This document shows, in pieces, positions 7,338 through 15,495 of a stretch of 29,364 nucleotides of DNA. The stretch covers positions 1-29,364 of the forward strand of contig SOKM01000336.1 of NCBI GenBank assembly GCA_004375785.1, given 5' to 3'. The number at the start of each line of letters is the position of its first letter. Within the stretch, counting starts at the first letter, position 1. The position numbers were made by a program, and so were the translations under genes. The notes beneath the pieces are model-generated. The model was not told where the DNA came from. It was given only the letters and a program-made list of their open reading frames with translations, and did no database searches. Origin of the DNA: Candidatus Cloacimonadota bacterium. GTDB lineage: Bacteria; Hydrothermota; E44-bin80.

Positions 7338-8615
7338 TTATTTTGATAAAAGTAACTTTTCATAACACTTCTCTAATTTCATTACTGCTTTTTCCAACGA
7401 TAAAACTTCTTCTACAATATGTTCTGTATTATTTCTGAGCCTCTCAAAATTCTTGAGGAGGTATTCCTCCTTTACATCATTAATATCCTTATCCGGGTCT
7501 GTAACTATGCCGCAGTCATATTTTTTAATCAAAGGGCCAATACCTTCAAGATAGGGTGTACAGACAACAGGAAGTCCTGTTGATAAATACTCACCATCTT
7601 TTATAGCAATGCAGTATTCTGTTGCAAGTGATTTGCTCTCAAGATGAAGCCCGATATCCCCTGCCTTTAATAGATTCGGCACTTCTTCTGGCTCAGGATT
7701 TACAATCCTGTAATCTAATAGAGCAAGGTTCTCTTTTAAAAAAACTTCAGTCAATCTTTTAACATTCTTTCTGTTCGCGATAAGCAGTAAAAAAAAACTC
7801 TCTTCTTTTATAGTCTTCCACCTTTTAAAGTATCGTGCTGCAAGCCTTATATCCTCTTTTGTGCTGAATGTCCCTGAATGGATAAGAACAAATCTATTTT
7901 CTATTCCCAATTTTTTTCTCACCGCAGTCCTGATTTTTTCATCGGGGAAAAACTTCTTTCTGTTAACGGAATTTGGAATAATCCATATCTTTTTATCTGT
8001 ATCCAGGATATTCAACACATAATTTTTGAAGGGGAGGGAGGTAACTATTATGGCATCTGCACCAAAAACCATTCTTTTCTCTAAAGAGTGCCAGAGCCTG
8101 AAAGAGATATCGTTCTCACAAAAGATACCGCCTTCAATCCCTTTTTTTGTATAGACATCTCTCATATCAAAAAGGAAACGAATCCCTTGAAGTTTTTTGA
8201 TTATGAGAGCAAGTAGATTTGCTGGATACCCTCTTGCATGAATAAGAGAAGGACGAAAAACTGCCTGAAATAACATTAAAAGAGGAAGGTTTGAAAGTAT
8301 GTAAAGTGGAACCTCGAAAATCCTTAGATAAAAACTCCTATGTTTTAGTGGAAATAAAACAGGGATAAAGAAAAGAGAAAAATTCCTTTGTTTAAGATTA
8401 TTTTTTATTTTCTTTCTTCTTTGGCGAAAAAGGAAAAAACTTCTCTTAATGTCTCCTTTTATGAAGTAAAATGTAATTGGGATAAGGGCAAGAAAGATGA
8501 AACGAATTTCCTTCCTTTTAGATGCTATCTTTAACAAAGGAGCGAGAAGTTGATATTCTATCGTCGCTGAATAAAATGCCCTTTCTATCGCAGTAAGAAT
8601 AAAAACTGTTTTCAT
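7338..8615 (-). CDS. GT4-like glycosyltransferase
   Basis: The product (425 residues from the chosen start) has a GT-B layout: an N-terminal half with LIHARGYPANLLALI and LFDMRDVY, and a donor domain from FVLIHSGTFSTKEDI to IAIKDGEYLSTGLPVVCTPYLEGIG. The last is the K..EYL..G.PVV version of the family's donor loop, without a canonical EX7E. I use the ATG at 8615 because it overlaps the upstream stop as ATGA (stop 8614-8612), a coupling arrangement. The open frame continues to an ATG at 8663, but those 16 residues are encoded by a repeat that also forms the tail of the upstream gene. A long basic stretch near residues 55-80 may touch the membrane. Confidence 0.78.
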   Translation of the reverse strand: MKTVFILTAIERAFYSATIEYQLLAPLLKIASKRKEIRFIFLALIPITFYFIKGDIKRSFFLFRQRRKKIKNNLKQRNFSLFFIPVLFPLKHRSFYLRIFEVPLYILSNLPLLMLFQAVFRPSLIHARGYPANLLALIIKKLQGIRFLFDMRDVYTKKGIEGGIFCENDISFRLWHSLEKRMVFGADAIIVTSLPFKNYVLNILDTDKKIWIIPNSVNRKKFFPDEKIRTAVRKKLGIENRFVLIHSGTFSTKEDIRLAARYFKRWKTIKEESFFLLLIANRKNVKRLTEVFLKENLALLDYRIVNPEPEEVPNLLKAGDIGLHLESKSLATEYCIAIKDGEYLSTGLPVVCTPYLEGIGPLIKKYDCGIVTDPDKDINDVKEEYLLKNFERLRNNTEHIVEEVLSLEKAVMKLEKCYEKLLLSK

Positions 8616-10099
8616 AACTTGTAATTGGGTAAATTTGTGAAACGCTTCTTTCCCATTTTCCAAATTTTACTTTTCACTTTTAACTTCTCCGTTCTTTTTG
8701 ACTTCCAGTAGTGCATTCCTGCTCCAGCAAGAAGAATAATAATAGGTTCTACTGGAACCCTGAACCGTGGATCGTTTACCGGGCCGGGCAAAATAAAAAA
8801 ATAAAAAAGTGTCAGTAGATACAGGATGAAAAGAACTTTCCTGTTCTTAAAAAAAAAGAGCAGACCTCTAATAGCAAAGAAATATATAAAAAGCTCAAAA
8901 AGAGTAAAAGAGAACCATATGATCGAAAACCAGAGAGGAAATTTTTTCAATCTTTCAGTGAAAATGATTCTGAAAGAGGTAATAAACCTTCCTTTCAAAG
9001 AAAAATTCAATGCTCTCTTTGCAACGCTGCTTACTTCGCCTACTTTCTTAATGCCCTCACTGCTGAAAATTTTATACAGGAACGCATATTCCACAGGGAG
9101 AAATGTATGAAGGAAACCTGAAAAATGGAGGAGAGTGTATATTCCAGGATTTTCTCTTATTATCTTGTATCCATAGCTCGCAATTTGCTTTGAGATTACA
9201 GGGTTGTCAGAGGCATAAAGATAATCCCCATCGGAAATATTGTATATTTTTTTTACTTCTCTTTCTACAACAAACTGTGCTTCTCTAAGATTTATCTTTT
9301 CCTTGAAAGATATGACAAAGGCTGCATTATAGTAGCCAATGTTGCAGTCTCCTATTGTAGTAAGAAAAACCTTTCGAAAGGTAATGTAGTTTCTCACATA
9401 CCAAGGTGAAAGCGTAAGGAAAAAAGAAAGGAGAAATAACAATGACGATTGCAGAAGAATCTTATATTTTCTTCTTAAAACAATAAATATAACAAAAAGT
9501 ATGGGTATGAAAAAATAGAAGGCAATGGGCCGTGTGAGAGTTATAATACCAAGGAGAATACCGGGGACAACAAGAAAAACCACTCTCTTTCTTGTTAAGA
9601 AAACAAGGAGGAAAACCATAAAAACAGCAATTAAGAATGTAAAGAGTGTCTCGGAAAGAATTTGTGTCGTATAGAGCGCCTGGTGAGGGTGCATAGCGTA
9701 AAGCAAACCAGCAAATAAAGCAGCATGTATACTGTGAAGTAATACAATTGCAGTTGAAAATACTAAAAGTGCTGTCAGGGCATCAAGAAAACATTGAGAG
9801 AGGATGATGAACCGGTTCCTGTTACCTGATAAGAGATAAACAAGAGCAACAAATAGTGGATAAACAGGTGTCCTTGCTGCTTCCCTGTATCCTGTCTCTT
9901 CTCTATAGACACTGAATTCATGTTTTGAAAGTATGTGTGTAGCAAGGGTTATATAATTCCTTGCATCGCTGCCAGGTCCGATTGCCCTTTCAGTATCAAA
10001 AAGAATTGGGAGAGAAAAGACCATACGGAATATTAAAGCAGTGAAAAAGACTGTGGTTAATGCTTTTCTATTTTTTCTTAAAAAGCTTGATTCCATCAT
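8612..10099 (-). CDS. Polytopic GT-C glycosyltransferase (ArnT/PMT-like)
   Basis: The 495-residue integral membrane protein has roughly ten to twelve hydrophobic segments. The first periplasmic loop has GPGSDARNYITLA and then REAARTPVYPLF, the acidic residue and R-x-P-x-YP pattern of GT39/GT83-type transferases using polyprenyl-phosphate sugars. A late SPWYVRN motif (about residues 230-236) is also typical. It would move a sugar from a lipid carrier to an acceptor outside the cytoplasm. The start (ATG 10099 or 10096) lies within the end of the preceding membrane-protein gene (32-bp overlap). The basic tail after about residue 465 (KLKVKSKIWKMGKK) is encoded by a repeat related to 29243-29269 and is probably not part of the ancestral protein. 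Confidence 0.75.
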   Translation of the reverse strand: MMESSFLRKNRKALTTVFFTALIFRMVFSLPILFDTERAIGPGSDARNYITLATHILSKHEFSVYREETGYREAARTPVYPLFVALVYLLSGNRNRFIILSQCFLDALTALLVFSTAIVLLHSIHAALFAGLLYAMHPHQALYTTQILSETLFTFLIAVFMVFLLVFLTRKRVVFLVVPGILLGIITLTRPIAFYFFIPILFVIFIVLRRKYKILLQSSLLFLLSFFLTLSPWYVRNYITFRKVFLTTIGDCNIGYYNAAFVISFKEKINLREAQFVVEREVKKIYNISDGDYLYASDNPVISKQIASYGYKIIRENPGIYTLLHFSGFLHTFLPVEYAFLYKIFSSEGIKKVGEVSSVAKRALNFSLKGRFITSFRIIFTERLKKFPLWFSIIWFSFTLFELFIYFFAIRGLLFFFKNRKVLFILYLLTLFYFFILPGPVNDPRFRVPVEPIIILLAGAGMHYWKSKRTEKLKVKSKIWKMGKKRFTNLPNYKL

Positions 10100-11462
10100 C
10101 TAAAATAACCTGTTCAGTGAAATTTTCTAACTCTCTTTCAAAAGAATCGCCATCTTCCATCACAAAGAAATAATCATAGAGAGAAAGAAGTTCTTTCCTG
10201 TTCCTTATCTTTCCTCCTTCTATTTTTGCTCCTGGTAATCTTACATTAATAAAAAGAGGCACATTCCATTCATAAGTTGGAATATATATATTTTCTTTTA
10301 ATGGAATAGTATAAGCGAGGATATGCAGAAAAGGATTGATTACTCCTATATAATATTCTTTCGTTCCAAAACTCACAACAGCCTTGTCTCGAGGAACACT
10401 TGAAATAACTCTGATACATCTTTCAATTCTTGGTTGGAGAGTAACAAAAACTCTCTCTTTTATTACAAAATTAATGAGCGAAAGAGAAGCAAGGAAAGCT
10501 GGAAAGATATACTTTATACCTTTTTTACTTTCCGGAAAAAGCAGAAGAACAAAAAAGGCAAATGGTAGAAACCGCTGGTCGGGTCGTGATAAAGTATAAA
10601 GTTCCATTGGTGCGAGTAAATAGAGCAGGAAAAGAACTGCAAGAATAAGTTTCCATTCCTTTTCTTTCTTTCGCCACCCACTTATTACCAGGAAAAAAAA
10701 CAGAAGAAACGGAACAGCAAGGATGGCAACATCAAAATATGGGGTCCAGGTTCCAAATGTATCCCTGAACGAAAGATATTTAGTGAAGAAGCTGCTGTAT
10801 AAAGAAAGTTCTAAAGGTGCTCTGTTTATCAAAAAATATCCAATGAAGAAAAAGAGTGGGATGAAAGATACTGCAAAAAGAGGGATGCCTTTTTTCCTGA
10901 AAGAAATTACGAACAAAACGATAAGTAAGAAAACAAGGTAGGTAAAGAGATGAGTAAAATAAAGGACGAGAGAAAGAAAGAAAACGATCAGTAGATAATA
11001 CCTTCTATAATTATTTAGCCTTTTTAAAAAAAACGGAACTATGAAGAGAAAAAGTGGAATACTTAATATAAAGTTGATATTCCCTTTTGCGAAGAAGTTA
11101 TTGAAAACAAGAAGTGGCGCAAAGAAATACAGAAAGAGACCCTTTGGGTTAAGTATTCTCAAATAATAATAGAATGAGGCAAAAAATGAGATGATATAAA
11201 TACTGAGTAAAACTTTTCCTGCAATGAGTGGTGGAAAAATCCTCATCAGCCCTGCAAGTAATAAAAATCCTGTGGTATAAGGCGGTGGAATTGGTTTTAC
11301 CGAAAGTAACGAAAAATTAGAGAGGTGGGAGATTATATATGAAAATCCAATAAATACCGGCCAATCCTGTAGCGGAACATACCGAACACTCCATATGGGG
11401 ATGAGAAAAAGAATAGAGAAGATGATGATAAAAATTTTGAATAAGTGCCTATGCTTTTTCAT
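10068..11462 (-). CDS. Polytopic membrane protein, probable GT-C-like
   Basis: The 464-residue protein has about ten or more transmembrane segments and a soluble C-terminal region of about 110 residues. An Asp in the first loop (YVPLQDWPVFIGFSYI, about 28-43) sits where GT-C transferases keep a catalytic acid, and PIPPPYTTG follows. I do not recognise the exact family. A Wzy-like polymerase is the main alternative, but no large periplasmic loop of that kind is obvious. Start is the ATG at 11462, 14 bp inside the WbqC-like gene. The end overlaps the next membrane transferase by 32 bp, so the three form a tightly coupled set. Confidence 0.65.
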   Translation of the reverse strand: MKKHRHLFKIFIIIFSILFLIPIWSVRYVPLQDWPVFIGFSYIISHLSNFSLLSVKPIPPPYTTGFLLLAGLMRIFPPLIAGKVLLSIYIISFFASFYYYLRILNPKGLFLYFFAPLLVFNNFFAKGNINFILSIPLFLFIVPFFLKRLNNYRRYYLLIVFFLSLVLYFTHLFTYLVFLLIVLFVISFRKKGIPLFAVSFIPLFFFIGYFLINRAPLELSLYSSFFTKYLSFRDTFGTWTPYFDVAILAVPFLLFFFLVISGWRKKEKEWKLILAVLFLLYLLAPMELYTLSRPDQRFLPFAFFVLLLFPESKKGIKYIFPAFLASLSLINFVIKERVFVTLQPRIERCIRVISSVPRDKAVVSFGTKEYYIGVINPFLHILAYTIPLKENIYIPTYEWNVPLFINVRLPGAKIEGGKIRNRKELLSLYDYFFVMEDGDSFERELENFTEQVILDDGIKLFKKK

Positions 11463-12159
11463 ATCCCCATCTCGTCCCTATCATATTTCGTGCTTCACTA
11501 CCGCAGTTAAAAAGGAGGTCAAGGATGGATAGGTTTGGAATAAACTTTCCCCAGAGTTGAGGATAAACAAATGAACCGTATTGATAATAACGAACGGAAA
11601 TCTTCTCCTTTTTGAACATACCCTCATCAAGGTAATTCCTTCCTCCTGCTCCAGAAAGGTAAATATCCCCACCAAGTTCCTTTAATATAGAAATAAGTAG
11701 TTCAGTCTTATTCCCTTTAACATTCAGCTGCGATGCAGAATAAATCTCTTTTTTTATCTTGAGTTCTTTCATTGTAAATTTAAGAAATTCAACATTGAAA
11801 TCTACCAGTCTCTCCCATCCTTCTGCATATATACTCTGTAACCTATCTCTATAATAATGAAAGAATGGTGCATTTGCATAATTCATCAGAATTGTCCCAA
11901 AATGTTTTTTCTGCCACTTTTCAGTTTTATTAATCCTTACTTCACTAATCTTCTGGTAAAACCTTCCCTTTTTATAGACGGGAACAGAAAGCCAAATAGC
12001 ATTGCTCTGCGAACCCTTTACCCTGTTTCTATGTGTGAACGACCTCCTTGAGAACTGCACATTGTCAAGAAAAACAAAAATATCCGACTTAATCACTTTA
12101 TAAAAAAAGCCCGGCCAGGGGATATAGTTTGGTTGATGAATGGCGATTATCTTGCTCAT
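11449..12159 (-). CDS. WbqC-like family protein
   Basis: The 236-residue protein starts IIAIHQPNYIPWPGFFYKV and continues with FVFLDNVQFSRRSFTHRNRVKG, the defining N-terminal signature of the WbqC-like family (PF08889). LSGAGGRNYLDE (about 169-180) is also conserved. Members sit in O-antigen and capsule clusters; the biochemical role is not firmly established, with a part in amino-sugar modification usually proposed. It is the first gene of the run leading to 5242. The ATG at 12159 lacks a clear Shine-Dalgarno site. Array 3 lies just upstream. Confidence 0.88.
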   Translation of the reverse strand: MSKIIAIHQPNYIPWPGFFYKVIKSDIFVFLDNVQFSRRSFTHRNRVKGSQSNAIWLSVPVYKKGRFYQKISEVRINKTEKWQKKHFGTILMNYANAPFFHYYRDRLQSIYAEGWERLVDFNVEFLKFTMKELKIKKEIYSASQLNVKGNKTELLISILKELGGDIYLSGAGGRNYLDEGMFKKEKISVRYYQYGSFVYPQLWGKFIPNLSILDLLFNCGSEARNMIGTRWGYEKA

Positions 12160-12196
12160 TGTAAAGTATTAGATGAAAGAACGCAAGATGTAAACA

Positions 12197-12265
12197 AACG
12201 TTACACTGTAAACTAACATTTCATTGTATAACTAACGCTGCGCTGTCAATTAAACGCTCCGCTGT
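12197..12265 (-). repeat. Mini-hairpin array 3 (four units, minus orientation)
   Basis: Read on the minus strand, four ACA-stem-GNA-stem'-GTT units occupy 12265-12253 (GC-GGA-GC), 12246-12234 (GC-GCA-GC), 12227-12215 (AT-GAA-AT) and 12209-12197 (GT-GTA-AC). Spacing is 18-19 bp and every stem is fully paired. It is oriented opposite to array 2 across the four-helix-bundle gene. Confidence 0.75.
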
Positions 12266-12277
12266 AATAATTTCATT

Positions 12278-12685
12278 TCACTTTAATTTATAATTTCTCT
12301 TGCGTCTCTCTTCGGAACGTTTCTTTGCACGTAAAGTGGATGAAATTAAATTATTAAGCTTTACTTCTACTACATGATACCTTCGTAAATAATCCGATTT
12401 TGTTTCTTCAGAAATATAGCCATTATTCCCTGCCTCTACTAAATGATTTTGAGCTTCTGTTGTTGACCCCTTTGAAATGTTATAAAATTGAATCTTCTCT
12501 AAAAAATGGAATCTACCAAAACCTTCGGCTATATTTGCTGGAATTGAACGGGCAGCACGAAGAAAATCAGAAGTAAGCATATATTGCTCAGACTTTGGAA
12601 AGGCTCTCACTAATTTTGCAATTTCTTTAGAAAGCTGAGAAGATAATTGCCAGACTATGAGATCCTCAAAATGATTTATTTTCAT
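12278..12685 (-). CDS. Four-helix-bundle protein (23S rRNA IVP / TIGR02436 family)
   Basis: The 135-residue, mostly helical protein has the family pattern FEDLIVWQLSSQLSKEI (6-22), FPKSEQYMLTSDFLRAARSI (about 29-48), NIAEGFGRF (51-59), then SKGSTTEAQNHLVEA. Relatives were first found as ORFs in intervening sequences of 23S rRNA genes; here no rRNA is present. The family is structurally related to Avd proteins of diversity-generating retroelements, but no reverse transcriptase is in the window. Its function is unknown. Mini-hairpin arrays in inverted orientation lie on both sides, 12 bp downstream of the stop and 9 bp upstream of the ATG. The very basic tail (KKRSEERRKRNYKLK) could bind nucleic acid. 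Confidence 0.85.
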   Translation of the reverse strand: MKINHFEDLIVWQLSSQLSKEIAKLVRAFPKSEQYMLTSDFLRAARSIPANIAEGFGRFHFLEKIQFYNISKGSTTEAQNHLVEAGNNGYISEETKSDYLRRYHVVEVKLNNLISSTLRAKKRSEERRKRNYKLK

Positions 12686-12694
12686 CTTTCATTT

Positions 12695-12807
12695 ACAGCA
12701 AATCGTTTATTCACAGCGTAGCGTTCGTTTACAGGCGAAGCCGTTTGTTCAACAGCACGAAGTGCGTTTTATTCACAGCGTAGCGTTCGTTTACAGGCGA
12801 AGCCGTT
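12695..12807 (+). repeat. Mini-hairpin array 2 (six units) with a 41-bp exact duplication
   Basis: Units start at 12695 (GC-AAA-TC, unpaired), 12713 (GC-GTA-GC), 12731 (GGC-GAA-GCC), 12752 (GCAC-GAA-GTGC), 12775 (GC-GTA-GC) and 12793 (GGC-GAA-GCC). The segment 12706-12746 is repeated exactly at 12768-12808, a 62-bp period, so the array has grown by duplication of a two-unit block. Its right end merges with the stop codon of the PIG-L gene (12809-12807). Confidence 0.78.
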
Positions 12808-13433
12808 TATAGTACCCACCTCACCACCTCAAATACTTCGGCGAAATCACTTCCTATCTGGACGCCTCGTGTTCTTGCAAGTGCCTTAATAAAATCGGAT
12901 TTTGAATATAATCTATCCTTCTGTGAAGTATATTCTTCGATTGCTGCTATTTTCTTCATTATGTGTTCTTCACGGAGTAGAATAAATGCTTCAGTATCAA
13001 AAGTAAGGTTGTTCCAGGGAAGTTCATAACCAAACATCGTGGTATCCTTGAATGCCCTGAACCCTTCCTCGTATACTGTTCTATGATCCTGATGCGTATC
13101 ATTAGGGGATGGCAGAAAAATTGTATCGGGCTTAAGTTTACTTTTCAATTCAAGCATTTTATCCAATATTTTCTGTCTCTGCTCTGGAAATTTTCTTACC
13201 TCAAAATCGAGCAATATCAGATTATCTTCTTTTATTCCCATCATCTTTGTTGCTCTTTTCACCTCCTTAACCAGAGTATCTCGTGGAAGCTCAGGTGGGA
13301 CAGATGCCTCTGCAGATGAAAATGCAGCGTAAAACAAGATCTTTTTTTCTTCTACAAATCTCGCGATTGTTCCACCACACCCAAATTCTCCATCATCTGT
13401 ATGCGGTGCCATAATCAATATTCTCTTAAACAC
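12807..13433 (-). CDS. PIG-L/LmbE family deacetylase
   Basis: The 208-residue zinc-dependent N-deacetylase has the metal site PHTDDGEFGCGG (H11, D13, D14) and the second ligand motif SPNDTHQDH (H114, D116, H117), both intact. The family removes acetyl groups from N-acetylglucosamine-type moieties in lipid-linked or small glycoconjugates; the substrate here is presumably a cluster sugar. The GTG at 13433 is the start, with an excellent AAGGAGG site four bases upstream. It follows the polysaccharide deacetylase gene after 77 bp. The stop codon abuts the last unit of array 2. Confidence 0.9.
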   Translation of the reverse strand: MFKRILIMAPHTDDGEFGCGGTIARFVEEKKILFYAAFSSAEASVPPELPRDTLVKEVKRATKMMGIKEDNLILLDFEVRKFPEQRQKILDKMLELKSKLKPDTIFLPSPNDTHQDHRTVYEEGFRAFKDTTMFGYELPWNNLTFDTEAFILLREEHIMKKIAAIEEYTSQKDRLYSKSDFIKALARTRGVQIGSDFAEVFEVVRWVL

Positions 13434-13510
13434 AGCTCCTCCTTTCTATCCTCATTTGTATTCTATATAAGAGAAAATACAAACTTTCTGAAACCGTTTT
13501 GCGAACTCAT

Positions 13511-14857
13511 TTATTGCACAAATAAATCCAAATCAGAATACCTCTCTGTCCACCAATTAACAACCTCTTTGCCAGAGAGACAGATTCCTTCTTCCTTGTT
13601 TGTCCAATTTATTATCTTCCAATAGATATTAGCGAGAAAGGGATCATCAAATGATGAAAGATGCCAGAGAATTGAAAGACATCCATTATAATCCCTGTTT
13701 ATTTCAAGTATCTTCTTAACACACTTCCAGATATTTTTAACATTCATTCTTTTATGGTAAAGAAGTGTAGTATCCATCACATTGAGAGGTATCTCCATCA
13801 AGCTAAACTCCCTATCAAGAGAATGATTGTATGGGTTGTACGGAAAAGCAAAACCTGTTCTATAACCTTCGTTTTCTGCAAATCCAATGGTCGAATCATA
13901 TTCCATCCCGCATTTTTCCTGTAATAGGAAGGTTTTTGGGAAACTAAATCTTAAGAAGTGCTGTCTTGTTCCCATAATCTTTCCGACTTGAGCATCTAAG
14001 TTTCTAAATTCGTTAAAGAGTATCTCTTCACTATTATACGAATCAAAACCTCCATGAAATCCTACTTCCCATCCTCCTTTCTCAAGTTTCTCAAATAATC
14101 TTCTCATATATAACGCTTTTGTATTATACATTCCTGAAAGGAAAAAGAAAGTAGAAGTTGCTCCCAGTTTCTTTTCCCCATTAAGAATCTTCTCAAAAAG
14201 CCAATATGATCTTCGTAAGTTAAATCTTTTTTTGCTAAAAATCTCTTTAAGATTTGATTTATAACTATCTTTTGTCCACTTCCATATAGAATCTACATCA
14301 TGAGAAAGAAAAATAACAAATTTCTTATCAGAGGGCCACATTGGTTTCCATTTAATATTCTTTGAGAATAAATCGATTAAATCTTTCAACACATACATAT
14401 ACTCATTCACAATCGGAACAAGAGCTATTTTCATTCTCTTCTGGTAACTCTCACTGTAAGGAAATCTATCAAATTTATCCCTTTTTTTTACATGAAGTTC
14501 CTGCCACTGGGAGAGAAAAAAGAATGCAGATGATATTATATCAAATGGTATTGAAGGTTTACTATTAACCTTTGCAGCAGTATAATAATCCCTGCTTTCG
14601 TCAATAGAATCATAGAAAAGGATAGGAATTTTTTTCCCTTTCCAAAAAAAATATTTCACGCGTTTGATATCGTATTCTCTTATATCATTAAAATAATCGG
14701 TATCACAAGGAACTATTTCTATGTCACCAAGACTCCCATAACCTATGGTTACTTTTTCTTTTGTCTTCGGTGCAAGTGTATTTAATAGTGTTTTAAAGAC
14801 AAAGACTGCCTTATTTGTGAATTCCTCTCTACACCCAATATTTATAGTAATCCCCAT
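13511..14857 (-). CDS. Polysaccharide deacetylase-like protein (DUF7033 plus NodB-type domain)
   Basis: The product has 448 residues. The N-terminal 170 or so resemble the DUF7033 segment that precedes some polysaccharide deacetylases (YFFWKGKKIPILF, PFDIISSAFFFLSQWQE). The C-terminal domain has FLSHDVDSIWKW (the catalytic/metal HDVD), EVGFHGGFDSY (metal His) and a late LWHLSSFDD, a CE4-like layout with the normal second-His spacing altered. It probably deacetylates, or merely resembles enzymes that deacetylate, an N-acetyl sugar in the glycan. It begins 16 bp inside the PHP gene, with AGAGAGCT before the ATG. Together with PIG-L it gives the run two potential deacetylases. Confidence 0.8.
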   Translation of the reverse strand: MGITINIGCREEFTNKAVFVFKTLLNTLAPKTKEKVTIGYGSLGDIEIVPCDTDYFNDIREYDIKRVKYFFWKGKKIPILFYDSIDESRDYYTAAKVNSKPSIPFDIISSAFFFLSQWQELHVKKRDKFDRFPYSESYQKRMKIALVPIVNEYMYVLKDLIDLFSKNIKWKPMWPSDKKFVIFLSHDVDSIWKWTKDSYKSNLKEIFSKKRFNLRRSYWLFEKILNGEKKLGATSTFFFLSGMYNTKALYMRRLFEKLEKGGWEVGFHGGFDSYNSEEILFNEFRNLDAQVGKIMGTRQHFLRFSFPKTFLLQEKCGMEYDSTIGFAENEGYRTGFAFPYNPYNHSLDREFSLMEIPLNVMDTTLLYHKRMNVKNIWKCVKKILEINRDYNGCLSILWHLSSFDDPFLANIYWKIINWTNKEEGICLSGKEVVNWWTERYSDLDLFVQ

Positions 14858-15495
14858 AGCTCTCTGAGTATCTTAATTCTTTTGAGTTTTATTGTCTTAA
14901 CAATTATGCCTAAAAGCTCATATACTGGAAAGCTCCTTTCACATTCAACGATACATCCTCTGTTTTCAAGTATGATTCTTTTCAAATCTCCATTTCCATT
15001 ATATACCATCTTAGTAAGACCTACTTCTCTTATAAAGTGTGCATCAGAACCAGCAACCGGGATTTTCTTGAATGCATATGCCAGTTTTAGAGCCTTTCTG
15101 TTTTCCTCAATTGATGACCTTGCATTAAAAACCTCTATCAAATCTACTTTATTAACAAGTTCCCTGTCGAGTTTATGATTCTTGTAAGGATGGGGTAAAT
15201 ATACAATACCTTTCTGTTCTCTTATCCCTCTTATCACCTCGCTCGAGTTCTTTGATTTTATTTCCCTCTTGAGAAAAAGTCCAATTATATCACCCTTTTC
15301 TGTCGAATATTCTGCACCTTTTATAACCTTTATCTTCCCAATCTTTTCAAGAAGTTCAGCACCTTTTATAGTATTGTGGTCTGTAACAGCAACAAAATCG
15401 ATACCATTTTTAAGAGCAAATTCAACAATACTTTCTGGTACAATTAGAGAATCAAAAGAAATTTTTGTATGTATGTGAAAGATACCTTTTAACAT
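14842..15495 (-). CDS. PHP domain metal-dependent phosphoesterase
   Basis: The 217-residue protein is a stand-alone PHP domain with all the usual metal ligands: HIH (H7, H9), TDH (D39, H40), GAE (E62), PHPY (H102), an acidic VFN region with E121, and GSDAH (D151, H153). Proteins of this type hydrolyse phosphoesters such as nucleotide 3'-phosphates or histidinol phosphate; the substrate here is unknown. Its ATG at 15495 lies 44 bp inside the ATP-grasp gene and its end overlaps the deacetylase gene by 16 bp, so the three are strongly coupled. Confidence 0.88.
   Translation of the reverse strand: MLKGIFHIHTKISFDSLIVPESIVEFALKNGIDFVAVTDHNTIKGAELLEKIGKIKVIKGAEYSTEKGDIIGLFLKREIKSKNSSEVIRGIREQKGIVYLPHPYKNHKLDRELVNKVDLIEVFNARSSIEENRKALKLAYAFKKIPVAGSDAHFIREVGLTKMVYNGNGDLKRIILENRGCIVECERSFPVYELLGIIVKTIKLKRIKILRELWGLL

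Noticed and set aside
8616..8663. N-terminal extension of the GT4 gene to ATG 8663
   Set aside because: These codons are repeat sequence overlapping the upstream gene; ATG 8615 has ATGA coupling with the upstream stop and begins the conserved domain.
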